Source: Charina bottae (taxonomy: Eukaryota; Chordata; Lepidosauria; Squamata; Charinaidae). Taken from it: DNA of 64,000 nucleotides. Location of the stretch: positions 184,595,225 through 184,659,224 of the forward strand of contig JALMGJ010000003.1 of assembly GCA_023362775.1 (NCBI GenBank). Reading direction: 5' to 3'. Under the pieces are notes generated by a model. The model was not told where the DNA came from. It saw nothing but the letters and a program-made list of their open reading frames with translations, and ran no database searches. The translations under genes were made by a program, and so were the position numbers. Below are positions 10,141 to 21,679 of the stretch, in pieces; position 1 is the first letter of the stretch; every line of letters begins with the position of its first letter.

Positions 10141-10219
10141 GAAATCCAGTTGACATGATTCAAGCTACAGACAATTCCACCTGGATGACTGAGAACCTTC
10201 ATAGACACTGAGGAGAGTT

Positions 10220-10817
10220 AGATTGTGGGATCTGTTACTGATCAGCAATACCAACCAAGAAAAGATTATTATATGTTGCCCACAGAAAAGGGATAAAAGT
10301 GTTAAAGTAATGCAGGAATCATGCCCCACCACTATCTGCCTGTAAGAATTTTGATTAGTCACTATAAATTACAGCCATCTTCCCCACCACACTTCATTGT
10401 CCATCATTTCAAACTGCAAGGGGACAATAATGTTGGTGTAGAAAGTAAATCTAGTGGTAGAATCAACTTTTTTGGGGGGCGAAATGGTGTATTTCAGATT
10501 ATAATTGAGAGTTTGGATGCTTATTTATTCAAATATTTTTAACTGGCTCCATGTTTAGAAAACAATAACGCCAAATCTAAATTAACTAACAAAACAATTA
10601 TTTTACCATCAAAGGTTAGGTGAATATTGTGGTCTTAGCTTGAAAATGAAACAAAGCAAATGTCAGCGTCATCAAAAGAAAGTATTCCATAATCATGTTA
10701 AGGTTGAATGGTCTCAAACAAACAGAATTACAAAACCCTAGAAAAGTAGAGAGGGAAAAACTAATGCTAAAACTTGATGTTCTATTTTTTTTTCATATTT
10801 TTCAGTTGTATATCATG
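10220..10817. other. No recognised feature
   Basis: Unassigned sequence between PLE copy 1 and an L1 insertion. Confidence 0.5.
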
Positions 10818-10834
10818 GGAAATATTGAACTATG

Positions 10835-11692
10835 CATTCATAGAAAAGAATGCATGATCAAATGGGCTAAGAATTTTGGATATATGCTCGAGCAATGGGA
10901 AAATATGTGGAATAAAGGTTTGAAATTCACCTTAAATTATAACTTAAAAGAGAACTTTTATAAGATGATGTATCTTGGTATCTAACCCCTGATAAACTAT
11001 CAAAAATGTATAATGGTGTAACTAATGTTTGTTGGAAGTGTTTACAGGGAGAAGGAACTTTTTATCATCTCTGGTGGACCTGTGAGAAAGCCAAAAAATT
11101 TTGGGATTAAATATGCGTTATTATTCAAAAGATTTTAAAAGTGAATATACAAAAAAAGCCGGAACTGTTCCTTTTGGGTTTGATGGAGAAGGAGCTGGAG
11201 AAACAACATGGAGTTTTGCTTTTATATATGATCACAGCTGCAAGACTTTTATGCGCACAGAGATGGAAAGATCCACAGATACCTATGGTTGAAGATTGGA
11301 TTGTTAAATTAATGGATCTGGCCCAAATGGCTAAATTAACAGCATTAATTAGAGAACATTCAGCTTCTGGATTTTTATCTGTTTGGCAACCACTTCTAGA
11401 GTACTTGCTTGTGGTAGAAAAAATGATGTTCTGATTTTGGGTTTTAATGATTAATTGGTTTATTCTAATAGAAATAATGTTACTATGGTTTAATCATTGG
11501 TAAGAGATTATTTTTGTAAATTTATCTATATCTGTATTGGAGAAAGTCGGAAGTCACTTTTCCGTCTTTGTTTTCTGCCTATTTGCACTTTATAGTTTTT
11601 TTCTTTTTTCTTTAGTTCTATTTTCATGCTTTTCTGTATTTTGTATTTAGCTATACTCTGAAAATCAATAAAGTTTAAACTATATAAAAAAA
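10835..11692 (+). mobile_element. 5'-truncated L1 (ORF2 C-terminus and 3' UTR)
   Basis: A 17-bp TSD with one mismatch (GGAAATATTGAACTATG at 10818-10834; 11693-11709) bounds the insertion. The translation is the L1 ORF2 C-terminal region ([11 protein letters not shown]…, a Cys-containing [15 protein letters not shown] block, then MITAARLLCAQRWK). It is broken by stops near 10984 and 11108. The 3' UTR has AATAAA at 11667-11672 and a short A-rich tail. It is a typical dead-on-arrival copy. Confidence 0.88.
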
Positions 11693-11709
11693 GGAAATAT
11701 TGAGCTATG

Positions 11710-12773
11710 AAGTTTCCACTTGCCGTCTTAAACTCCATTTGCAGCAAAACTGAATTCCTTAGTGGCCCTGATAAGAGGCAAGTTGATCTAGAAACTTTAA
11801 AATGCAATTAGAATGATAATAAAGAACACTGGATAATTTTGTAGCTGTTTTAGTTTGAATGTTAGTTAAAATTAATTTTAGTAATTGATAGTTGTTCAAT
11901 GGAGGAATTATAAAATACAGGAAGTTGCTTTTCACGTGGAGAAAACATTTATATCTTGGTACCTTAGTGGTTCTGCTTTATCTGAAACAAGTCCTGTCTT
12001 CTTTTTCTCTCAGACAAATGGGGGCAGGTGGGGGGAAATAAGAAATCAAGATTCTAAGGCGATTTAGTGAAGCCACGAAAGCCATTTGTAGCCTGCCATG
12101 TGCTGGCTGGCTGTTATCTTGTAATTACATTGAGTCGGCTTTGAAACCTTTTGTTCCTTTGGCTGAACCATCTTTTGCAGAAGGCACCATCAGTATGCCT
12201 TAATAATACATTATCTGAGTGACAATTTCAATGGCATACTGATGCCACATCTCATCCTAGCAGCAGCATACTCTAATGATTTATCACTACAACACACCAT
12301 CAGAATGAGGCAGTCTAATAATCTATGATTAAAAAACCTACAGGGACATTATTCAGGAATAGGTTCAGTTGAGGCCACCCTGGGGATATTACCAAAAAAG
12401 TAATAATAAAACGTAGGAGACATTTACAGAACCAACACATTTATGTCTATGCAATGGGATCATATACTTGTATCCCAGAGGCTTTGTAAGTTCAACACTT
12501 TCCCTATGAGATAGCATTCAGCCAAAGCTGTAGAGAATGTTAAAGGCTACATCTCAGTGGCATGATCTTTTTGGTTTGTCTTGGAAGGACAAGACAATTT
12601 CACATCAGCTGATGGAGCCAGAACTGCTAAGCTCAGAACAGAAATATAATGCAGTTGAAATGGATTATAACATGTATTACTGATAGTTAGGAGGTGAAAG
12701 TCAGGCTGCATAAGAAATAGAAAGAGATTATTATTAGATAAAATGTGGCCAATACCAAGGATTAACAGGGGTG
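11710..12773. other. No recognised feature
   Basis: No repeat family or gene was recognised. Confidence 0.5.
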
Positions 12774-12786
12774 TTTGAACAACAAT

Positions 12787-13121
12787 GGGGGCGTGGTGGC
12801 TCAGCGGGTAAGACGCCAGGCTTGTTGATCGGAAGATTGCAAGTTCGGAGGTTCGAATCCCTAGCCCTGCGTGCAGAGTGAGCTCCTGCACTAGCTCCAG
12901 CTCTTGCCAACCTAGCAATTCGAAAGCATGCAAATGCAAGTAGATTAATAGGTACCACTTCGGTGGGTAGGTAACAGCGTTCCGCGCGTGTCATGCGGCC
13001 ACATGACCACGGAAGCGTCTTCGGACAACGCTGGCTCTTTGGCTAACAAACGGAGATGAGCACCGGCCCCTAGAGTCGGACACGACTGCACAAATGTGCG
13101 GGGGGTACCTTTACCTTTACC
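12787..13121 (+). repeat. Sauria SINE
   Basis: The tRNA-like head has A box TGGCTCAGCGGG and B box GGTTCGAATCC (12850-12860). The body contains CGAAAGCATGCAAATGCAAG, and the 3' end matches the BovB-type tail and finishes in ACCTTT repeats. TSD TTTGAACAACAAT is at 12774-12786 and 13122-13134. Sauria SINEs are mobilised by BovB/RTE machinery, and a full-length BovB lies about 9 kb downstream. The short duplication differs from the oligo(A)-linked ones of L1. Confidence 0.92.
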
Positions 13122-13469
13122 TTTGAACAACAATAATAATAAAACCTTCAGATCATTAAGTCTTCCATATTTGGACATGTATGTGGGCCAGGTGCTGTAT
13201 ATAAGAATTCAGCATTCCTTAGATCAGTATTTTTCTTACTGTATTAAGAACCAGAATGACTTATTTAACAGAGGACCCTTAAGTTATTCAAATGATCTAC
13301 TCTTTTTGATTATACATTGCAACATTTGCTGCTGTAAATTTTATAAAGTGACTTAAAAAACCTTTACTCTTTATTTTGAAAGATTACAAAAAATAAACAG
13401 AGTACCAAAATATATACAATAACAAAAGTAAAACTAAACTAAACCAAGAAATAAAAGAGGAAAAAAAGA

Positions 13470-13548
13470 GGAAAAGAAAGTTTGTGGGAAAAAATTAATG
13501 CTATTAAAATGAATATTGTCCCTCATCTGATTTATGCGTTCAGAGGCA
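13470..13548 (+). pseudogene. L1 ORF2 fragment, left part
   Basis: The last ~25 codons before the copia insertion read as L1 ORF2 downstream of the RT core (INAIKMNIVPHLIYAF). The frame continues on the far side of the copia element at 17785 once one copy of AGGCA is removed. Confidence 0.75.
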
Positions 13549-14267
13549 TGTCAGATTTCTCATATGAAATTGGCAAATTGGGTTTCTCTACAAAGCAAAA
13601 GTGTTTTGGCAAATTGCATCCTTTACAAAGCAAAGGCTTCTCGTGGTGACGTGAAGTGCAGGTGCAAGATAACAACTGTCACGTGTGTATTGTTTTGGCT
13701 AGATTGCATGGGAACAAGGTCTCCTGAATCCTTCCGTGGGAAGCCTGCTCCAGGGGGAGCAGAAGGGGGGAGGAAATCACGTGCTCGCTTAGATGCAGCA
13801 CTGCTACCCAATAGCAGGGCATGCTATGTGCTTTAGGCCTAATGCTTTAGGCCTGGTGTGTGTCACAGCTAACATCCAGCCAATCAGAAAGCTAGAAGAA
13901 CTGAATATACAACCATGCAAACTGGTGTTCTATGCTTCTTGATTTCTAGTGTCTTTTAGCCATGTAGTTCTTCATGTGTATTCTACTTTTGAGGACTGAG
14001 CCGAGCATAGCTATGGGAGGCTATGCATGGCGTGAGCTCTGGCCCTGGGATCAATACACGGAACTCTGCTTATAAGTTTGTTTTTGTTTTTCCTTTTACA
14101 ATGCTGTACCATGTATATTCAACTTTCCCTTTTGCGATAATGTACTGTATATACATTATTGCCTTATGCTACAAGTAAAATACTTTTAGCCCTAAAAGCT
14201 GCACTCCTTGTCTGTTTATTCTCAAGCCTCGAGTTTTTTTCCCTTTAAGCCAGTGTACATCCCATCA
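13549..14267 (+). repeat. copia 5' LTR (719 bp)
   Basis: Starts TGTCAG and ends CCCATCA. The left end is fixed by the AGGCA duplication and by restored L1 reading on both sides. It contains a CCAAT box near 13879 and AT-rich promoter-like stretches. Only its last 366 bp (from 13902) are repeated at the 3' end. Confidence 0.75.
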
Positions 14268-14283
14268 GGTTATGGGCCCAGAG
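14268..14283 (+). other. copia-type primer-binding site
   Basis: GGTTATGGGCCCAGAG follows the 5' LTR directly. Its first 14 bases are complementary to the anticodon arm of initiator tRNA-Met (CUGGGCCCAUAACC). This half-tRNA primer is used by Drosophila copia and its relatives. Confidence 0.85.
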
Positions 14284-14384
14284 AGAAATTTGCGTTTTCT
14301 TTGCTGCGTTGGACCTGGCTGTAAAAGGGAGTTTGTTTTAGAGGCTGGTTTCGGAGTAAACATGTTGTCTTTGAGTGGTCAGCA

Positions 14385-14998
14385 ATGGCTGAACAGAGTC
14401 TGGTCAGTCTGCCATTTGAGCCTTTAGATGGCACAAACTATCTGACCTGGTGTGTGGAAATGGAATCATTCTTTTTGCAAGAAGATTTGTGGAAATATGT
14501 GGCAACTCCACTTCCAGAGGATCCCTGGAGGATTCAGCGGTTCCCTTTGAAGAAGTGCAAGTGTGTTTGGACTGTGCTTATAGCTGTTTTGCTTTTGGGA
14601 ATCAAATCCTCTGAATGGAATCATCTCAGCTACTGCATATCAGCTACTCAAGGACTGAGTAATGGGTGCTGAGAAGCTGTTGGAGCTGTTTAATACAAAG
14701 CAGAACTCTGTTGCCCTTGGTGGACTACTAAGACAGCTTTATAGTTTGAAGCTGCACCCCGGGTGAGAATGTGATAGCCCACCTTGGTGAGTTCAAAACG
14801 TTGTTTGCTGCATTTGAACAAGAAGGCATGTTTTTCTGGGACTGTGAAAAAGCATGCGTGATTTTGCCAAGCTTGGACAGTAGTTTTGGTCTACTGGTCG
14901 AGAAAGCACAGACGCTATCTCCCTGCGACCTTCCTGTGGATTATTTTACAAGCCACCTCCAGGAGCCGTCTGTTGCTGTTGTTCCTGAGAATTCCTAA
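14385..14998 (+). pseudogene. copia gag remnant
   Basis: The N-terminus (residues 1-~60; LDGTNYLTWCVEMESFF) matches the conserved copia Gag start (GTNYxxWxxxME). It then runs out of frame at ~14640. A second frame from 14771 continues with the IAHLGEFKTLFAAFEQEG…ILPSLDSSF region of Gag. At least one frameshift separates the two. No CCHC zinc knuckle is visible. Gag would normally form the particle that holds the RNA. Confidence 0.75.
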
Positions 14999-15424
14999 CA
15001 GAGCATTCCAGCTGAAGTAAAACCTGGTATGGAATCTACATTTTGCTGTGATTCTGGAAGGCTGTTCCCTGCCGTATTGTCCAGTGGATGCTGTCAGTGC
15101 AAGAAGCCTGATTTACGAATGGAGGGGAAGCCAGAAGCCAGAAGTCAGCTAAACAACGAATCCAAGTTGTCTACTCTGCCGGACTGCTTTGTGTAAGCAT
15201 ATCTCCAGAGACTGTTGTTGAATTCGGCTTGAAGCCCTGAGTTCAGCATGTCATTCTAGCTGATATTTCTGTGATAAGTGTGTGAAATGTGTATGTGTAC
15301 ACTTGTTTTTCTCTCCTCAGTGTTCCAGCCCTGGTCAAGTCTGAGTGTACTTGTTATGTTCAAAGGTGCTGGATATGGATATGATATGAGGCTGAGTGTG
15401 TTAGAGAAAAACCTGTAAAATCAA

Positions 15425-17110
15425 GTGTGTGAGATGCTTCCTAAGAAGGAGATTGTGTGGACAGGACATTGTGTGCTTAATGTTTCCCCAAATCATAAAT
15501 GCATCCATAAAAGTTTTCACAAAGTACTGGGGTATCCCGGGATGGGAGAGTGTGTCTCAGATAGCCAAATGCATTCTGAGTTAGAACCCAGGAAATGTGC
15601 AAAAGTTCCTTGATTGTGTTGTGTGTAAACTGTGTGTAAACAATCTAATATCAGGACTGTATCTGTTGCTAGGCAAAGTGACAGAGTGTTAACTAGACCA
15701 TTTCAGTTGGTTCATAGAGACCTAGTTAGCCCCCATGTCCCAAGTAATGGTGGAGTGCGAATTTCATGTTCCTTCTGGTTGGTGATCATACCTGCTTGTG
15801 TTGTTGCTACTTGTTGAAGTCTAAAGCGAAGGTCTGTGCTCGCTTTTAAGTGTATGTAGCAATAGCAGGAAGAAAATATGGTTATCTAGTAGGTCAGTTC
15901 CAGTCTGATTGTAGTGGAGAGTTCCTGAGCCATGTGTTCTAGAATTGGCTTTGTAGGAAAGTATTCTTCCAAAGACTTGCCAATGTTGGAATTCTAACTG
16001 AGTATTGGTGTTGTGAATACCATTAACAATAGCCTGATGTTAGTTGCTCAGGTGCCATTCCATGTCTGGGGAGAGGCTACCGTGATTGCAGTGTGTTTCT
16101 AACTAACAGGTTATAGAATTCAACCGTAAAAAGAAGTTCATTATTTTTCTTTGGTATGGCAAGCACCTTTCACTGAAGTACCTGCATGTCTGTGGAACAT
16201 TTGCATGTGTTCACAACCCCAGGTCACAGAGAAGGAAGAACCAAGGAAGCACAGTGCTTCAGGTTGTTGGTTGTTGGTTGTTAATTAAAATCCAAGGCTT
16301 ATCGGTGTTTCATTAAGCCATGGTCAAATCCAAATCTCCAGAAGTGCTTTATGTTTAAGCAGCCTACTGGTTGGGAAAGGTTACATGCTAAGGTTGCAGA
16401 AGTGTTGCTGCATTGCTAGTGTAAAAATCTACTGTCCATAGTTCAGTAGATGGGCAAACACCAGTTCAGGTTTCTTCTGTTCCCAAGTCTCCTAGTGTGT
16501 TAAAAAGGGCCCCTCAGGTGAAGGAAGAGAAATTTCACCTGAGCAGTTGCAGGGCCTGGAGAGGGAGTCAGGTAGTGGAAGGAAAGAAGATGGTGATGGG
16601 GAAAGCACAGTGGTCATTCCTCATGGGTCCTCTTATTCCACAAGGGTGTGAAGCCTGACAGATTTGTGAGTTAGCAGGTGACAGTGTGTCAAGTTACCTG
16701 AGAAAACCCAGTCTTTTCAAGACGTGTTGCTCCTGCCTTTGAGAGGCAAGAAGAACATTGGAACACAGCTGTGGATAGTCTGTTTGAGTTTTGGTGAAGT
16801 GTTAAAAGTAACCAACCTGTCCTTTGTTTTAGTGAGCTGTAGGTTCCAGATGAGTGTTCAGAAAGACATTTCTTCCTGATAATACTCTGCAGTGTAAAGC
16901 CAGCTTTGTTGCCCAGGGATTTGTTTCACAAGAAGGAGTTTGTGAACTGTGAATCTAATGTATGCACCCACAGCTAGGCCAGAATGTTGACGTGTGGTAC
17001 GTTTTCTGGTTGCGTAGCGTGGAAACAGGTGTCCATTTACATATTGTGATGTTGACACAGCATATTTGAATATACAGTAGATCTCCCTGAAATAGTGTGT
17101 GTAAGGCAAG
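15425..17110 (+). pseudogene. copia pol remnants (integrase, RT)
   Basis: Short blocks survive in shifting frames. There is a pre-integrase His/Cys zinc-finger-like stretch (15500-15640), the integrase core start (RPFQLVHRDL, about 15700-15720), a W.EA-type integrase segment (~16060), and a post-integrase SLKYLHVCGTFACVH-like block (~16175). RT starts with a FVAQGFVSQEG-like block (~16900), and motif A is DVDTAYL-like (~17050). Protease, the YVDD box and RNase H are not found. The order matches Ty1/copia (integrase before RT), which separates it from gypsy elements. Confidence 0.6.
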
Positions 17111-17418
17111 CTTGTGGCTCTACATGTGTGACAATTCCCAGACAGTCCATTGACTTAACAGGGTGCTTTATGGATTTTAAAGCAGGCCAGTCATTGATAG
17201 CATGGTGCAGATGCTAACTGGGATGTGTAGAACAGTCACGTGCTGTTTTCTGTGTGTACATAAGAAAGTGTAGGAGTTAGTACTTCTTACTTATGTAGTG
17301 GGTGTCTGCTTAGAAACTAAATCTTACCACCTTGTATAAGAATTTGTCAGTCAGCTGAGGCAGTAATTCCAGCTGAAGGAGTCAGGCACAAATGCAAACA
17401 TTTGTGGTTGAATATGGT

Positions 17419-17784
17419 TGAATATACAACCATGCAAACTGGTGTTCTATGCTTCTTGATTTCTAGTGTCTTTTAGCCATGTAGTTCTTCATGTGTATTC
17501 TACTTTTGAGGACTGAGCCGTGCATAGCTATGGGAGGCTATGCATGGCGTGAGCTCTGGTCCTGGGATCAATACACGGAACTCTGCTTATAAGTTTGTTT
17601 TTGTTTTTCCTTTTACAATGCTGTACCATGTATATTCAACTTTCCCTTTTGCGATAATGTACTGTATATACATTATTGCCTTATGCTACAAGTAAAATAC
17701 TTTTAGCCCTAAAAACTGCACTCCTTGTCTGTTTATTCTCAAGCCTCGAGTTTTTTTCCCTTTAAGCCAGTGTAAATCCCATCA
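17419..17784 (+). repeat. copia 3' LTR, 5'-truncated
   Basis: 366 bp matching 13902-14267 with about four substitutions (about 1.1%). The first ~353 bp of the LTR and the polypurine tract are missing. The preceding 20 bp contain a partial repeat of TTGAATATGG. Confidence 0.88.
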
Positions 17785-18060
17785 AGGCATCCCAATGCTA
17801 ATTCCAAATAAATATTTTCTTCAGATTAACAGGTTATTTACAAAATTTATTTGGGATATTAGCCTAACAAGGATTTCACTAGCTAAACTGAGAATTACCA
17901 TGTGGAATGAAAATCTTGTAGAATATTATCCCCTATGAGCTATACAGCAGAAAAGGTTTTTATTTCCAGGAGTGCATGTTGTGATAAATCTTTGGGCCAT
18001 ATTGGGTCATAGATTGGGTTTTGATAATGAGACTCATGATTCATGAGACTCGTTGCAACA
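17785..18060 (+). pseudogene. L1 ORF2 fragment, right part
   Basis: It continues the frame of 13470-13548 (IPMLIPNKYF, then TKFIWDISLTRIS, the FIW block typical of L1 ORF2 after the RT). It decays into stops by about 17940. Confidence 0.75.
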
Positions 18061-18061
18061 A

Positions 18062-18522
18062 TTCTGATTTAAATTTATTTATTTTTATTTAGCGTATGGC
18101 ATACATTGCCAAGGAGTCTACAATGTTACACACAGTAGATGTTCTGGCACCAGATAGTTGCTAGTTTTTCTTGCACTGATGCACCACAAGAGGGCGAGCT
18201 AGCTTTGCTTCAGCTGGCCAGCAGCGTTCCTTTTTTAGGGAAGTCGGCTCATCCGGGCTTTTTTCACCACCAATCCTCCATCAGCACCGGTTCCTGCTCC
18301 CTGCACAGATCGCCGTCAGTGTTTTCCCCCACCATAATGGGGGTACCTATTTATCTACTCGCAGATGACATGCTTTCGAACTGCTAGGTGGGCAGAAGCT
18401 AGGGATGAAATGATGGGAACTCACTTCTGTCACATGGAGCTGGGCTCGAACCGTTGGTGTGTCGACCATTTCTGGCCGGCAAACTCCAGCGTCATTAAGC
18501 CACTGTACCACTGCATCCCCTT
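18062..18522 (-). repeat. Chimeric tRNA-headed SINE (Sauria-like head)
   Basis: Read on the minus strand, the head (GGATGCAGTGGTACAGTGGC; B-box-like GGTTCGAGCCC at ~18450) and the GAACTGCTAGG/CGAAAGCATG segment resemble the Sauria SINE. The body from ~18340 leftwards is different, and the 3' end is a TAAATAAA tail instead of ACCTTT. Confidence 0.65.
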
Positions 18523-18830
18523 AAAAAATAGGCAGTAAAATGTTTTAATGGAAACTATGGGCAGAAGTGACTTTAAATAAATTATTATGCAATGATTATT
18601 TTAATGATTTTTCCTGATTTCAAACTGAATTTGGTTTCCTATTTCACAAAATGGCAATATCCTCAAGTTAAGCATATTTTAACAGTTCAATACAGATCAG
18701 ATGCTTATTATATGGGTCAGATGCTTATTCTCAATTATACTGAGAAATTGGAAAAGTGATATTATTCCCTTCCCTTCTCTTCCCTCCTTGGTTTAGTAAA
18801 ATTATGTTACAGAAGACTGAGAACAATGTA

Positions 18831-19257
18831 CAGGTAGTCCTCACTTAACGATGGTTCGTAGATACAAGGGGGCTAAAAAAATTACGACCTGCCCTGGAAG
18901 TTACAACTGATGCACCCCCCCCCCCCCGCGGTCAAGTGATCGTGATTTGGGCGCTTCGCAACCGGTTCTCATTTATGACTGTTTGCAGCATCCTGTGGTC
19001 ATGTGATCATGATTTGCAACCTTCCCTGCTAGCTTCCAACCTGAAAAATCAATTGGAAACAATTGATTTGCTTTACAACCCCCACAATTTGCTTTACGAC
19101 TGCATGATTCACCTTACGACCGTGGTGACTCGCTTTACGACTGCTGCAAAAATGGTCATAAAATTGGGTCTGGTCACATGCCACCCCGCTTAATGTCTGC
19201 TTCGCTTAGTGACTGAATTTCAGGTCCCCATTGTGGTAGTTAAGCAAGGACTACCTG
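18831..19257. mobile_element. Tigger/pogo-like MITE
   Basis: 427 bp with inverted ends CAGGTAGTCCTCACTTAACG / …AAGGACTACCTG, flanked by TA on both sides (18829-18830 and 19258-19259) as in Tc1/mariner-pogo insertions. The interior is rich in TTACGACTG-type repeats and holds a C12-14 run at ~18915. No transposase frame. Confidence 0.8.
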
Positions 19258-19259
19258 TA

Positions 19260-21563
19260 TTTAAATTGTTCCACCCTTACTTCAACTAGGCTGAGTTCAG
19301 TTTCCTAATGCTCCTCAGAACCTTCTCATGGATCTTCTTATGAAACACTTTGGTTCTAGTTTATAAAATATCACCTTTCTTTAAAGAAAATATTACACAC
19401 TATTTAACATGCCTTCTTATCTCTGCTTCTTGATGTTTTCTCACAGACATTTCAGAGTCCAAAACTTTGTCTGAAATCTCACTGGCAATTATGCTATAAT
19501 AGTTGCATTTGCTCTAAGAAAAGAGTTTATTTATATTTGATGGCAGAACATCTTTATTCTGAATTGTTCCATCCATCACTGGCTCCAAATATTTAATGTC
19601 TTGCAGCGCTCTTGTGGAAAGCTGCATCATCACTCTGAACCAAATATAATCTTCAGGCTTGGGGGTCCAATGAAGTTGTAGATGTCTGCATTCCATGTGA
19701 TGGATGGTAATAACTGGATTTCTCAAATGCAGAGAAGTTTTAAGCTTCACACCTTTGCCTTTGTTGTTTGCTTCCTCTTGCCTCAGGGCCAAGTATCATT
19801 TATTGGCTGAGATTGTAACAATAATTCTAAAATGGAGAATTTCATTTCAAATGCTTCTCCATTAAAAATTGTGAAAAGTTGTGCTGTTTTATTCACAAGC
19901 ATCTATTAACCATATTGCTCTGTATTCTACTAGCCAAGGTATGGATTTATATTATGTAGATTGGATTTGCTCATCTCTATTGTCCTTGCATTCTCTTTCT
20001 GCTGTTTACTTGAACTTAATAATATTTGGTTTACAAAGATTCATTCTTTTTTTGGAACAAAATGGAACTATACTGCAGTTCTTGTATTTTATGTAAAATA
20101 GCTTTTCAGCTGCAGCAACAACATAAAAAACTATACAAATAAAAAATACATCACATGCCAAGTAAAACCAGAAGAGGAAAGACTGGTCCATGTCAGACTG
20201 AAGGAACAATCTTATTGTTTGGAAGCATGACTACATGCAACTTTCTCCCTCCCTCCCTCCCTCCCTCCCTCCATCCGAGCAAGGTTTTTACATTCTGGGT
20301 CGGCCATGTGAATAGACATTATGTGATCATATGAGTCCTATTCAGGAAATACATTAATGTATCAGACTAATCATATGAGCAATGATGAGCAGTTCCTCTA
20401 CTCTCTAAAGTTGTGCTATGGCATCAGTTGTTCATAAAATGCATGAATATGTATATTCATCATGAATGTCTGCAGTAGTATGTGCAAGTAGAACTTTCCA
20501 AGCAATTCCAAATCCTGCACTATTTAGGTTTGAATTGATACGGAAGCCTTCCCATCTCAAACTCTACACCTGAGTGCCTCCCTACTGCACAGTCATACTG
20601 TATTATACCCAGAGCCAACTAGCGGCCCTTGTAAATTTACAGGGATGGCTCACCGATGCTCACTGGAGAGTTCTCCTCCTGCATGTAGCTAGAATTTCTC
20701 CAAAGAAAACACAAACTTTACAACCCTGTGAGCATATGGGCCATTTTGGTGGGAAATAAAGAAAAGACCAAGAGCTCAAACATTTAATACATTTTAAAAT
20801 GTTAATAATCTTTCCTGCCCCTAAATGGACTGGCAAATTTATGTACATTTAAAGAAAAAAAAATGACATAAAACTGCTGAAGTGAAAATCTGTCCTGAAC
20901 ACTAGGCAGTTAAATGGATTTAATTTACGCTGATTGCCTAACTGACTCAGTAGGGCTCTTCCTGTATCCAGCTTTATTGAGAGACTTTTAGTAGTATAAA
21001 AGGTGCAAAGTATTTTCTCTGTAACCTGCTTCTCTCCATGCATTGTAATTTAATGGACCTACAGCATATCACTCCTTCTTCTTTCCCAAACCCAACCTTA
21101 TGTCCAAAACTAACCTGGATAGGTCTACCCACTGTACATAATAAAACGAAAATATAGTCAGCTGGAGAGCCCAATTTACATACCAGACTCAGAGGAATTA
21201 AACTGCTCATGTGTTTTCTTTTGTTTAAAGTTGAAAGAAAACATAGCAAAAACTTTTGCTTGTAATTGTGCTTTCAGCTTTTGTCAGCAGTTTCAAATGA
21301 TGCACAAATACTACTCAGTAACATAGAACAATATTTTGCTTTGAAAACACATAGCTCTGTATAGCAGTGCCATTAACACTATAGGCAAATATGGCTTTGC
21401 TTCCTATCATTATGTTGCTGGGGAAATTGCAATTTTCTAGAATTATTCCCTTTGTATTGCACATGTTCCTCACACTAAAAAGTGGCATTAACAGGTTCTA
21501 TTGCCTTTAACCTTTTCATATGACAAATATTGACTATTATATTTTCTTTTAACTGAACAACAC
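19260..21563. other. No recognised gene; (CCCT)n at 20245-20272
   Basis: Only a short CCCT microsatellite stands out. The open frames here are short and show no similarity that I recognise. Confidence 0.5.
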
Positions 21564-21679
21564 ATGTCCTATTTTTTTGTTGTTTATTCATTCAGTCGCT
21601 TCCGACTCTTCGTGACTTCATGGACCAGCCCATGCCAGAGCTTCCTGTTGGCCGTCACCATCCCCAGCTCCCCCATGGT

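Larger units (their letters stand above)
8692..10206 (+). mobile_element. Penelope-like element copy 1, internally deleted
   Basis: The element is bounded by a 13-bp TSD ACTGAGGAGAGTT (8679-8691 and 10207-10219). Its left end (8692-8757) is an inverted copy of part of its own 3' tail, as is common in PLEs. The body then matches copy 3 from its position 39660. At about 8959 it jumps from the copy-3 equivalent of 39850 to that of 40307. About 457 bp are lost, including RT motifs A and B, and the frame shifts. The GIY-YIG half and the 3' tail with its hammerhead-like motif remain. It cannot make a working RT. Confidence 0.9.
13549..17784 (+). mobile_element. Ty1/copia LTR retrotransposon, decayed
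   Basis: A 4.24-kb element inserted into an L1 ORF2 fragment with 5-bp TSD AGGCA (13544-13548 and 17785-17789). Order: 5' LTR, copia-type primer-binding site, gag remnant, integrase and RT remnants, and a 3' LTR lacking its first ~353 bp. The coding part is full of stops and has lost most of RT and RNase H, and no polypurine tract is visible before the 3' repeat. The shared LTR parts differ at about 4 of 366 positions. Confidence 0.88.

Noticed and set aside
12796..12860. tRNA-like A and B boxes as a tRNA gene
   Set aside because: They belong to a Sauria SINE with body, ACCTTT tail and TSD; no tRNA cloverleaf with a proper acceptor stem is evident.
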